Assembly (NCBI GenBank): GCA_903886165.1
Contig: CAISLL010000180.1
Coordinates: 1-14,223, forward strand
Length of the DNA: 14,223 nt
Direction: 5' to 3'
Source of the DNA: an uncultured beta proteobacterium
Lineage (GTDB): Bacteria; Pseudomonadota; Gammaproteobacteria; Burkholderiales; Burkholderiaceae_C
The translations under genes were made by a program, and so were the position numbers. Below the pieces are notes generated by a model, which had not been told where the DNA came from, made no database searches, and saw only the letters and a list, made by a program, of their open reading frames with translations. This document shows positions 7,169-13,367 of this stretch, piece after piece. Each line of letters opens with the position of its first letter. Position 1 is the stretch's first letter.

Positions 7169-7422
7169 GGCGACTCATTCCCGACCAGTAGAAAGCGCAT
7201 TTCGCGAAGGAATTTCAGGTTTGACAGACGCTCATTCATCACTTGAGACAGTCGCCATGAGGTGATGGCGGAAAGGTCCGTTTCCTGTTCGTCTTCAAGT
7301 CGGTTCATCAAAACCATTGAAAGGGCATCCAGCGTTTCAAGTTCATCCTCAAGGAGCTTGATGGCTCGGAGATTGTTTGCTTTGGTTGGTGCAAATTCGG
7401 TGGTGTCAATTGTTGAGCTCAC
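7165..7422 (-). CDS. Hypothetical small helical protein, 85 aa
   Basis: I do not recognise the family. The 85-residue sequence is rich in Leu, Glu and Met (LRAIKLLEDELETLDALSMV, then NRLEDEQ) and probably folds as a helical hairpin. Its ATG overlaps the stop of the DUF3077-like gene by four bases (ATGA, 7419-7422), and its own stop overlaps the next small start by four bases (7165-7168). This tight coupling suggests that the cassette is translated together and that the products may act together. Confidence 0.7.
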   Translation of the reverse strand: MSSTIDTTEFAPTKANNLRAIKLLEDELETLDALSMVLMNRLEDEQETDLSAITSWRLSQVMNERLSNLKFLREMRFLLVGNESP

Positions 7423-7766
7423 GCTTGCCCCATTACGTGGGAAATGTGGCCACCATTAATCGACTGAATTAATGCAAAAGAAAAATTCAGCAGGTGTATT
7501 GATTGGTACAGCGCACCAGGAACGCCGGAGGGGTCTTGGCTTTCATCTGTCAGTTGCCGGATGTTTTCCATAGATGCACTTACCAAACTGGATAGTTCGT
7601 TAAAGGCATGTTGCAGTGGTACACCAGCTCGGACAGAAAACAGGGTTTCTCCATCTTTTCCGACAGGGCAAAAGTCATACGCAGTAGTAAACGCGCCTAT
7701 GTATTTTGTGGTTTGAGAATTGTCAACCGCTTGCCGGGTCGGTTTTGTAGAATTTACAGTAGCCAT
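7419..7766 (-). CDS. DUF3077-like protein, 115 aa
   Basis: The middle and end match the pattern I associate with DUF3077: LFSVRAGVPLQHAFNELSSL (about residues 42-61), then a helical stretch ending ALYQSIHLLNFSFALIQSI. That family consists of short, uncharacterised proteins known mostly from Pseudomonas and relatives. The N-terminus (1-25) is polar and probably disordered. ATG at 7766 has only a weak GAG upstream. A 7-bp stem-loop (7840-7861) lies in the 102-base gap before it. Its last four bases are the start of the next gene. Family assignment is from memory of the motif and moderately sure; function unknown. Confidence 0.7.
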   Translation of the reverse strand: MATVNSTKPTRQAVDNSQTTKYIGAFTTAYDFCPVGKDGETLFSVRAGVPLQHAFNELSSLVSASMENIRQLTDESQDPSGVPGALYQSIHLLNFSFALIQSINGGHISHVMGQA

Positions 7767-7839
7767 AATTGAAACTCGCTTTTTCAGTTGAGGTTAGGGG
7801 TTTGGCGGTGTTCCTGCACTGCCTAGCCCCGTCTGTTTT

Positions 7840-7861
7840 GCCCTACAAATCGGCGTAGGGC
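7840..7861. other. Intergenic stem-loop between cassette genes
   Basis: GCCCTAC (7840-7846) and GTAGGGC (7855-7861) form a perfect 7-bp stem with an 8-base loop, just after the stop of the upstream minus-strand gene. No T-run follows on the minus strand, so termination is unlikely; mRNA processing or partial termination is possible. It is the only notable element in the 7767-7868 gap. Confidence 0.5.
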
Positions 7862-7868
7862 GTGCCGT

Positions 7869-8144
7869 TTACTCGGATGCGACTGCCAGCCTCACCGGGC
7901 CATCCCAAGCCAACTCGGATCGAATCAGCTTGTACCAGTGAGCCATGCTGTAGATGGTTTTGCCACCAGGCGTGCATTGCAACCATTCGCCGGTCATGTA
8001 GTCCAACACCTGCATGGTGCAGGCGTTGCCCCAGGGCGTACCCATTACCTCGGACTGGTCCAACAGGCGAACAGAATCGTCCCATCCCTTTGTTTTGCAC
8101 AGAGCCATCATTGATTTGATGGCGTCCAGGTTGTCGTTCGTCAT
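7869..8144 (-). CDS. Hypothetical protein, 91 aa
   Basis: I do not recognise the family. The 91-residue protein has a compact segment rich in aromatic residues and glycine (MGTPWGNACTMQVLDYMTGE, then WLQCTPGGKTIYSM), which reads like a small beta-rich domain. It has three Cys with no evident metal-binding spacing, and no membrane segment. Its ATG overlaps the stop of the upstream 73-residue gene as ATGA (8141-8144), so translation is probably coupled. Confidence 0.65.
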   Translation of the reverse strand: MTNDNLDAIKSMMALCKTKGWDDSVRLLDQSEVMGTPWGNACTMQVLDYMTGEWLQCTPGGKTIYSMAHWYKLIRSELAWDGPVRLAVASE

Positions 8145-8362
8145 GATGGCATCTGCACTGCGTTGGGGAAACGCTCGCGGATAAGACGCGCTCCCATCAA
8201 TCGAACTTGTTCGCGGATCTCCACCAAAGCGTTCAAAACGTCATCAGGGCTTGTCGCGCCACCGCCTGAGCCAATGGCCTCATTCAGTTCATGCGCAGCG
8301 CGTAGCAGCTCGTTTGATGCCGCCAACGTGTCGCTGTAGCTTTCGTCTGTCCAGGTGGTCAT
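8141..8362 (-). CDS. Hypothetical small helical protein, 73 aa
   Basis: I do not recognise the family. It has two predicted helices: about residues 8-30 (LAASNELLRAAHELNEAIG) and 38-65 (VLNALVEIREQVRLMGARLI), separated by a Gly-rich turn. The start is the ATG at 8362, supported by AAAGGAG 8 bases upstream; the frame extends to a TTG at 8395, but that would run through the palindromic repeats beside the partition genes and is less likely. It is the first gene of the cassette that continues to 6448, and its stop overlaps the next start by four bases. Confidence 0.7.
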   Translation of the reverse strand: MTTWTDESYSDTLAASNELLRAAHELNEAIGSGGGATSPDDVLNALVEIREQVRLMGARLIRERFPNAVQMPS

Positions 8363-8378
8363 GGGATTAACTCCTTTA

Positions 8379-8411
8379 TTTGAAGACATCTTCAAATCTT
8401 TACATCTTTAC
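8379..8411. promoter_or_regulatory. Palindrome plus 8-bp direct repeats: candidate partition site or operator
   Basis: TTTGAAGA (8379-8386) and TCTTCAAA (8389-8396) form a perfect 8-bp-arm palindrome around CA. It merges into head-to-tail octamers: ATCTTCAA (8388-8395), ATCTTTAC (8396-8403) and ATCTTTAC (8404-8411). Ribbon-helix-helix proteins commonly bind short tandem or inverted repeats of this size, and the site lies directly downstream of the RHH partition gene and upstream of the next gene. It may be the centromere, an operator, or both. Confidence 0.55.
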
Positions 8412-8413
8412 GA

Positions 8414-8623
8414 TTACTCGCTCAGGTATTTCTTCATGGCGGCTTCAATCATGTCGGTCATGGTCATGCGGCGGTCAACACCCGCACGCTTCCAGGCATC
8501 TCGCAGTGATGGCGCAATGTTCAGGTTCAGCCGCACCGGCTTTTCATCCGTCACCAGGTGAACCGGCACGTCTGGACGGACATCTTCTAATTTTTTGGAT
8601 TTGATGGTCAGTGGTTTAGCCAT
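8414..8623 (-). CDS. Ribbon-helix-helix partition partner (ParG/ParB-like)
   Basis: A 69-residue protein with a basic, flexible N-terminal tail (1-27, MAKPLTIKSKKLEDV...) and a C-terminal ribbon-helix-helix at about 28-68 (VRLNLNIAPSLRDAWKRAGV, then MTMTDMIEAAMKKYL). Size and plan resemble ParG of type Ib partition systems, which binds the centromere and operator and stimulates the ParA ATPase. ATG at 8623 has GGAG 8 bases upstream. It overlaps the end of parA by 16 bases, as expected for a coupled two-gene partition operon. It is not a ParB-type HTH protein. The partner role is inferred from fold plus neighbour and is fairly sure. Confidence 0.85.
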   Translation of the reverse strand: MAKPLTIKSKKLEDVRPDVPVHLVTDEKPVRLNLNIAPSLRDAWKRAGVDRRMTMTDMIEAAMKKYLSE

Positions 8624-9252
8624 TGTGCGGACTCCAATTCTTTGATGACGTTAGAAATTTCTGCTTTTGCTGTGGCGTCCGACATGTCCAGGACAGACAA
8701 CCCGGCGGCCATGGCGTTGGCAAATACAACCCGGTTTCCAATCGTGGTCGTGAGCTGCTCGATGCCCTCATACTCGTTCCACGCCCCATCGATGATGGTC
8801 TTTGAAATAGTCGTGATGCCGCTGGCACGGTTGACCAGGAAGGCAGCTTCAATCTCTCCACCGATATCACGCTTGGCTTGAATCAGCCTCACAGCGGCAG
8901 CAGATGCCCATACGTCGGCGGCGCTCGGCTGGATGACAACCAGGGCAACGTGGGCAGCTTTTATGATGGCAGCGGACATGCTCTCAGCCTTTGCCGGTGC
9001 GTCGATCACCACAATGTCAGCAGCCAAAGACTGCAAAGCCTTTGCCAAGTTCTGCGCCCGGTCAATGGCTATCACTGCGGGCAAATCGGCCTCCTGCGGG
9101 CTTGCCGCCCTCCAATCGCGTGCGGTGCCTTGTGGGTCAGCGTCAACCAGGACAACCCGCTTACCCTGCCTGTGCATGGCCGTGGCGATGTTGGTGGCCA
9201 GAGTGCTTTTCCCTGTTCCGCCTTTTTCGTTAATTATGGCTATGATCTTCAT
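8608..9252 (-). CDS. parA: ParA-family partition ATPase (type Ib)
   Basis: A 214-residue ATPase. The deviant Walker A motif KGGTGKST is at residues 10-17, Walker A' VVLVDADPQGTA has Asp37 and Asp39, and Walker B DIVVIDAP is at 79-86. There is no N-terminal helix-turn-helix extension, and the length is close to ParF-like type Ib proteins, in which the small partner handles autoregulation. ParA patterns the nucleoid and moves plasmid copies apart using ATP. The start ATG at 9252 is directly before the Walker A strand, which is typical for the family. A good promoter lies 28-57 bases upstream. All catalytic motifs look intact. Confidence 0.93.
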   Translation of the reverse strand: MKIIAIINEKGGTGKSTLATNIATAMHRQGKRVVLVDADPQGTARDWRAASPQEADLPAVIAIDRAQNLAKALQSLAADIVVIDAPAKAESMSAAIIKAAHVALVVIQPSAADVWASAAAVRLIQAKRDIGGEIEAAFLVNRASGITTISKTIIDGAWNEYEGIEQLTTTIGNRVVFANAMAAGLSVLDMSDATAKAEISNVIKELESAQWLNH

Positions 9253-9268
9253 GTGATGATCTCTTTAT

Positions 9269-9309
9269 GAGTTCATCTGAGTATAGCTTCATATCTTCCT
9301 ATTTTTCAA
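9269..9309 (-). promoter_or_regulatory. parA promoter with ACTC tetramers (candidate RHH operator)
   Basis: On the minus strand a -35 TTGAAA (9304-9309) and a -10 TATACT (9280-9285) are separated by 18 bp. Two ACTC tetramers (9279-9282, overlapping the -10, and 9269-9272) are exactly 10 bp apart. Degenerate ACTC tetramers are the operator unit of ParG in the TP228 parFGH system (established knowledge). The match here is short, so the operator reading is tentative; the promoter is more secure. Confidence 0.6.
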
Positions 9310-9337
9310 GGCGGTATCTTTTACCTGGTTGTTTGGT

Positions 9338-9655
9338 TCATAGCCATTTTTCAAACCTGTTCAAGTCTGCCCCAGCGTCAACAAACCAGCGGCGTTGGTT
9401 TGCGCTCCACCGGCCACCCATCGCTTTAACCTTGTCCTTGTCTTCAAACGAGACATTGAGCATGGTCTGTGTCGCTGCGGTTTTTGGCTTGTAAAGCCCT
9501 CTTCTAAGCCTTACATCATGGACCAGTTCATTGATTTCGGAATCTGAGACGCCAGCCTCAATAAGCTGTTTTTTGGCATTTTGGATCAGCCCAGATAAAT
9601 TCTCTGGGTATCTGCTTTGCCGGTCCAAAAGGGCTAGAAATTTCTCTTTTGTCAC
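9338..9655 (-). CDS. DUF5710-domain protein, 105 aa
   Basis: Residues 65-105 match the DUF5710 pattern: MLNVSFEDKDKVKAMGGRWS, then RRWFV and a final F..WL. This small domain, with an N-terminal strand followed by K..A.G.RW....RW, is found at the ends of DNA primases, topoisomerase-like and plasmid proteins. Residues 1-60 are helical and unassigned. Start: GTG at 9655 with GGAG 7 bases upstream. It begins 14 bases after the rep stop, so the two are almost surely one operon. It may be an accessory to replication or copy control; this is inferred from position only. Confidence 0.75.
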   Translation of the reverse strand: MTKEKFLALLDRQSRYPENLSGLIQNAKKQLIEAGVSDSEINELVHDVRLRRGLYKPKTAATQTMLNVSFEDKDKVKAMGGRWSANQRRWFVDAGADLNRFEKWL

Positions 9656-9669
9656 AGTATTTCTCCGGT

Positions 9670-10275
9670 TTAGTACGCAACATCAGAATCAGAAATGCAT
9701 GCTGGCAACGGACTTGGTTTTTGACTGTCGATTGCTTTGTCAATGGACTTTCGCTTGTATTCAGTAATGAACATCACCCGATTACCTTTGAAAAACAGAT
9801 GTGGATTTGTCCAAAAAGTTGTTGGGGTACGGGGTGCAATAAAGTTTCTGGCCAGCAAATCTTTTAGTCCACGCTGAAAAGTCTTCTCGCTCATGTCAAG
9901 CGTTTGGCCCTCCAATCCGTCCCCAAACCAATACAACTCAACCCAGTCCGCATAACCTCCTTTCATTGGAGTGCGCTCATACGCTGCCAGGACAGCGGTT
10001 AGAACGCGTTGAGAGGTTCGGTTTAGCTCAAAGCTAGCTGCAATACCTGCTGAAAACATCTTCACAAAGTTTTCATCGTCAAGCTCTTTGATTTTGTGTA
10101 TGACACTCACAGCCTCCGTTTCGCCTGCTTCATTAAGTACATCGTCATAGCCACCTGTCCGCACCAAGCCTTTCCTCAATTCGACTTCTTGAGTCGATAA
10201 AAGTGGATTAACGTTTGGCGAGTACTTAAGCCTCCGAAGATTGATAGCAGGCGTTTTCACAACTTGGCTAGACAT
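9670..10275 (-). CDS. RepL-like plasmid replication initiator
   Basis: A 201-residue protein. Residues about 85-173 look like the winged helix of RepL-type initiators: QRVLTAVLAAYE, then SEKTFQRGLKDLLARNFI (recognition region), then FWTNPHLFFKGNRVMFITEY, where the WxNPxxFFKGxR element is the part I recognise. The N-terminal 60 residues are unassigned. ATG at 10275 has TGGGGT 4 bases upstream. It is the first gene of the minus-strand block, is followed by a DUF5710 gene and parA, and is preceded by three 21-bp iterons, all expected of a replication initiator. RepL was named from Firmicute plasmids, but related proteins occur in proteobacteria. A transcriptional regulator of similar fold is the main alternative. 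Confidence 0.72.
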   Translation of the reverse strand: MSSQVVKTPAINLRRLKYSPNVNPLLSTQEVELRKGLVRTGGYDDVLNEAGETEAVSVIHKIKELDDENFVKMFSAGIAASFELNRTSQRVLTAVLAAYERTPMKGGYADWVELYWFGDGLEGQTLDMSEKTFQRGLKDLLARNFIAPRTPTTFWTNPHLFFKGNRVMFITEYKRKSIDKAIDSQKPSPLPACISDSDVAY

Positions 10276-10323
10276 TTTTACCCCATTTATTTGTACATCA
10301 GTAGACGGAGTTTATTCTCCTAA

Positions 10324-10404
10324 AGACAAAAAAGATGCAATTTTTGTCTAGCGATAGCATTTTTTTGTCTTTCGATGTCCTAAATTTGTCTCGGACCACT
10401 AGCA
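10324..10404. other. Candidate oriV: 21-bp iterons upstream of rep
   Basis: The core TTTGTCT occurs three times in direct orientation with its G at 10346, 10367 and 10388, exactly 21 bp apart (two helical turns). The first two copies also share CGAT two bases after the core. A fourth copy is inverted: AGACAAAA at 10324-10331. The surrounding sequence is AT-rich, unlike the region as a whole. Iterons immediately upstream of an initiator gene are the usual layout of theta-replication origins and also serve to autoregulate rep. Confidence 0.7.
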
Positions 10405-10905
10405 TTCATGCGGGTTTGCGGGGTTTACCTTCTCACTCTAGGGTGTCCGGGACCGGGAACCGGGAACCGAAACACCCGCCCATCTGATTTTGTTGGTGCC
10501 CCCGTGTTGACAACTGGCCTGCCCACAATCGCCTACCGGCTCAGTGTGGACAGCCGCTACGCGGTGCACCAGTTGCCCACACTCCAGCCTGACGCGCTGA
10601 CGCTTGCCAAACAGCCTTTTTTAATTTTTTCCAAGAGGAAGCCAAGGGGATCACGCCTAATAGCCTTAGGCGTGAGTGTTGCCCACAGCCAAGCTGTTGG
10701 ACAACCATTCTTTGCCTTGTCAAACAGGGTTGTTTCTCCCCCTCGCGTAGAGGGGGCAGGGTGGTCCGTGGGAATGCTGACAGTGTGTCGGTGAGACGCG
10801 AAGCGGCTACACGTTGAGGGGGTCTGGCCCTTCCCCCGTGGGGGACTATCGAGGGTGTCTGTACGTGATTCAGCCCGCAAAGCACGTCAAAAAAACAGGC
10901 GATTT
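10405..10905. other. Hairpin-rich non-coding block between oriV and higBA
   Basis: About 500 bases with no convincing gene. Visible structures include a 7-bp repeat unit GGAACCG (about 10448-10469), an inverted repeat AGTGTGG/CCACACT (10543-10549 and 10577-10583) enclosing CCGC/GCGG, and a perfect 10-bp hairpin TCACGCCTAA/TTAGGCGTGA (10651-10675). Two further hairpins are CCCCCTC/GAGGGGG (10738-10756) and TCCCCC/GGGGGA (10832-10845). TGCCCACA recurs near 10520, 10574 and 10680. Single-strand initiation sites or an untranslated RNA are possible readings; none is proven. Confidence 0.55.
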
Positions 10906-10951
10906 TTCATTAACATAACGCTGCTTGTATCAAGTAGGCGGTTTTTCCACG

Positions 10952-10981
10952 TTGACAATTAATAACGCGTGCCGTTATCAT
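10952..10981 (+). promoter_or_regulatory. higBA promoter with internal operator palindrome
   Basis: A perfect -35 TTGACA (10952-10957) and a -10 TATCAT (10976-10981) are 18 bp apart. Between and overlapping them lies the inverted repeat ATAACG/CGTTAT (10962-10967 and 10973-10978), placed where a bound HigA antitoxin would block RNA polymerase. Transcription would begin at about 10988, the higB start codon itself. Confidence 0.8.
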
Positions 10982-10987
10982 TCGGGC

Positions 10988-11266
10988 ATGATCCAAAGCT
11001 TCCAGTGCAACGATACGCAAGCCTTGTTTGCTGGTAAACGGGTCGCCCGGTTCGCCAATTTTGAAGCCGTGGCGCTGCGCAAACTGCAACAGATCCACGC
11101 GGCCACGGTGCTGGATTTTCTGCGGGTGCCACCAGGCAACCAACTGGAAGCCCTCAAAGGCAACCGGAAGGGCCAGTACAGCATTCGCATCAATGCCCAG
11201 TGGCGGGTTTGCTTTGTGTGGCTGGATGGCCACGCCGGGCGCGTTGAAATTGTCGATTACCACTGA
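10988..11266 (+). CDS. higB: HigB-family toxin (RelE/ParE superfamily)
   Basis: A 92-residue protein starting MIQSFQCNDTQALFAGKR and containing the HigB hallmarks: AxRKLxxIxAA (about 29-40), LRVPPGNQLEALKG (44-57), and YSIRINAQWRVCFVW (about 61-75) ending in VEIVDYH. HigB-type toxins are ribosome-dependent mRNA endonucleases. The frame is open upstream to 10925, but the ATG at 10988 gives the standard length and the upstream part is the promoter. It is followed 12 bases later by the antitoxin gene, in the toxin-first order typical of higBA. Reading frame and key Arg/Tyr/His residues look intact, so the toxin is probably active. Confidence 0.93.
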   Translation: MIQSFQCNDTQALFAGKRVARFANFEAVALRKLQQIHAATVLDFLRVPPGNQLEALKGNRKGQYSIRINAQWRVCFVWLDGHAGRVEIVDYH

Positions 11267-11278
11267 AAGGATGCCACC

Positions 11279-11584
11279 ATGACACGAGAAGTCCCCTTGA
11301 TCCATCCAGGCGTGATCCTGTTGGAAGACTGGCTCAAGCCCATGGGTCTGAGCCAATACGCCCTTGCCAAGGCCATTGACGTGCCGCCACGGCGCATCAA
11401 TGAGATTGTGAAAGGTCTACGCGGTATCAGCGTGGACACGGCTTTGCGTTTGAGTGTGTTTTTTGGCACGGATGCGCAGAGCTGGATCAACCTGCAAACC
11501 CACTACGACACCGAATTGGCCCGCGAAGCCATGGCCAGCATTCTGGGGCGCATTGTCCGGCGCGATGCGGTTGAGGCTGCATAA
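11279..11584 (+). CDS. higA: HigA-family antitoxin (XRE helix-turn-helix)
   Basis: A 101-residue protein with the usual HigA opening (HPGVILLEDWLKPMGLSQYA) and an XRE helix-turn-helix at about 24-46 (SQYALAKAIDVPPRRINEIV), followed by TALRLSVFFGTDAQSWINLQ, a conserved family segment. It neutralises HigB by direct binding and represses the shared promoter. ATG at 11279 has AAAGGA 8 bases upstream, a stronger site than any available to higB. It ends 8 bases from the convergent stop of the small gene behind mobA. Confidence 0.94.
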   Translation: MTREVPLIHPGVILLEDWLKPMGLSQYALAKAIDVPPRRINEIVKGLRGISVDTALRLSVFFGTDAQSWINLQTHYDTELAREAMASILGRIVRRDAVEAA

Positions 11585-11592
11585 CGCATCAA

Positions 11593-11820
11593 TCACCAAA
11601 ACTCTGTCGGCAAATCGATTTTCTTCAAGCGACTTTGATTGACTTGGTAGGCCACGATGGCCACCCCATGGCTGCGCACCGCGGCCACACAGCGGCCATC
11701 TGGCAGTTCTTCATAACTGGTGCTCAGGGCTTCTCCCACGAAAAGGCAAGACTTCGCGTAACGCGCCAATGCCCGCTTTTCAAAGTCAATGGGCAGTAAT
11801 TTGCGTTTTCGTTTGGCCAT
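11593..11820 (-). CDS. Hypothetical protein, 75 aa, downstream of the relaxase
   Basis: I do not recognise the family. The sequence starts MAKRKRKLLPIDFEKRALARYAKS and ends in a short beta-like part (DGRCVAAVRSHGVAIVAYQV). The same frame is open far upstream through the mobA gene, but the ATG at 11820 has GAGAG 4 bases upstream and begins 7 bases after the mobA stop, so it is the sensible start. The gene is co-directional with mobA and converges with higA. A role in mobilization is possible from position alone. Confidence 0.65.
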   Translation of the reverse strand: MAKRKRKLLPIDFEKRALARYAKSCLFVGEALSTSYEELPDGRCVAAVRSHGVAIVAYQVNQSRLKKIDLPTEFW

Positions 11821-11827
11821 GATGCTC

Positions 11828-13285
11828 TCAGGGACCGCGTGGGCGGGGCTGGCTGGCCTTTGGCTGCACCGGCTCAGGTGCAGGCGTCGGTACGGGCACC
11901 CGCTCTGCGGCTTGGGCTTGCAGCTCGGCAATGTGGCGCTCCAGCTCGCGGGCGTGCGCTGACACCGCTTGGATGGTCTCTGCATTTTTGGCCAACGCGG
12001 CCTCAGCCTGTTCCCAAGGGGTTGCCGTGGCCACCGCCTGAAGGGCATTGAACGCCCTGGTGTCGCTGGCCTCGTTGTCTTTGGCCTGTTTGAGCTGTTC
12101 CTCCAAAGCCCGCTTGTGGAAGATCCGTCCGAAAAACCCAAGCTCGCCCAGGGCAACCGCCAGGGCGGAAACAGCATGCCGGGACGTTGACAGCCGCTTT
12201 CCGGCCTCAGGCGCGTTTTTCTTGGCATCTGCCACCACGCGCTCAGGCTGTGCCGTTTGAAGGCGCAGGCGGCCAACGCGGGCGGCCTCGGTGCACATCT
12301 GAAGTTTTCGCACGTCAGCGGCCAACGCTTGGCGCATCTGCTCCAGTGTCTGGGTGGGCTCAGTCGGCACGGTGGGCGCGGTCATGCCGGTTTTGAGACG
12401 GTCGATTTGCTGTGGCGTGAGTGCCGGTGCAGCGGCGTCCTGCCCGGCCATGGGCGTGACTGGTGACGCGGGCGGCTCTTCCTGGTGGTGCATGGCTTGC
12501 GCTCTGGCTGTGGCCTCTGCCACGATTTGGGCGGCTACCAGGTGGGCCCGCTGCAACAATGCCGCCTTGATTTCTTCATCCAGCTCAGCGGCTTCGCGGT
12601 TGTCGGATCTGGCCGTCTCATTGAACGCCCGGCGCATCCCGGCATTGGCGCCCGTGCCCTCGTGGATGGTGGGCACCAGGTGCATGCCCTGATCCGCCAA
12701 TGACCGGTGATCGATGCGAGTTTCAAGCCCGGCCCGGTGCAACTCCCGGTTGCAGAGCATGGCCCAATGCGCACGCCAGCCGGTGATCTCCAGGCTTCCT
12801 GTTTTGGCTGCATCCAGCTCACGGCACTTGTCGCCCAACACCCCGTCAGGTTTGAACCGCCTGGTGGTCATCAGAATGTGGGCGTGGGTGTTGCGTGGGT
12901 CATTTTTGCGGGTCGGCTGGTGCACGTTGACATCAACGGCGCACCCATGTTTTTCAACCAGGTAGAGACCCAGCTCGTTGGCCAATGAAATTTGTGTTTT
13001 GAGATCCAGCTCCATGGGCAGGCTGATTTCACATTCGCGGGCGACTGTGCTGTTCTTGCGGGTCTCTGCCCGTTCGGCTTCATTCCATACCTGTTCGCGG
13101 CTCAGGGTCAGGCCATGGGGCAGGTGCAGGGTCTTGGAAACCACGCCACCACGGCGGGTGAAGTCGTACACGGTCATGGCTTTTTCATCTGTCATGCGCT
13201 CACCGGATCGATAGCACGCAGCGGCCACCGCACTGTGGCCAGCGGTGCGGGAAAACACTTTGACGGATAGGTGAAAGATGGCCAT
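11828..13285 (-). CDS. mobA: MobA/MobL relaxase (MOBQ type)
   Basis: A 485-residue relaxase from the ATG at 13285. The opening MAIFHLSVKVFSRTAGHSAV resembles RSF1010 MobA, and Tyr25 (in CYRSG) falls at the position of the catalytic Tyr of that protein. The HUH-type metal-binding histidines are H122 (VDVNVHQP), H134 and H136 (NTHAHILMT). EISLPMEL (86-93) is another conserved strand. Residues 230-485 are Ala/Gln/Glu-rich, probably coiled coil, and there is no fused primase domain, unlike RSF1010 MobA. The frame is open to 13384, but that extension crosses the oriT, so the ATG at 13285 is preferred even though its Shine-Dalgarno site is weak. It nicks one strand at oriT and pilots it into the recipient, using another element's conjugation machinery. 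Confidence 0.93.
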   Translation of the reverse strand: MAIFHLSVKVFSRTAGHSAVAAACYRSGERMTDEKAMTVYDFTRRGGVVSKTLHLPHGLTLSREQVWNEAERAETRKNSTVARECEISLPMELDLKTQISLANELGLYLVEKHGCAVDVNVHQPTRKNDPRNTHAHILMTTRRFKPDGVLGDKCRELDAAKTGSLEITGWRAHWAMLCNRELHRAGLETRIDHRSLADQGMHLVPTIHEGTGANAGMRRAFNETARSDNREAAELDEEIKAALLQRAHLVAAQIVAEATARAQAMHHQEEPPASPVTPMAGQDAAAPALTPQQIDRLKTGMTAPTVPTEPTQTLEQMRQALAADVRKLQMCTEAARVGRLRLQTAQPERVVADAKKNAPEAGKRLSTSRHAVSALAVALGELGFFGRIFHKRALEEQLKQAKDNEASDTRAFNALQAVATATPWEQAEAALAKNAETIQAVSAHARELERHIAELQAQAAERVPVPTPAPEPVQPKASQPRPRGP

Positions 13286-13367
13286 GCTTTGTTTTCGTTG
13301 GTGCGGTTTTTGCCTTTGGTGGTTGCGGTTTTTGGCTGTTTTGAATTTGGCCTCCGGCAGGACGCAC

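Noticed and set aside
10520..10688. DnaA boxes (TGCCCACA copies)
   Set aside because: They differ from TTATCCACA at two important positions, so I do not call them DnaA sites.
10408..10885. Overlapping frames of 107-128 codons on both strands
   Set aside because: None has a family motif or ribosome site, and they cross strong hairpins; the block looks non-coding.
11821..12276. N-terminal extension of the 75-aa gene to 227 aa
   Set aside because: The extension overlaps mobA in another frame and is low-complexity; the ATG at 11820 has a ribosome site right after the mobA stop.
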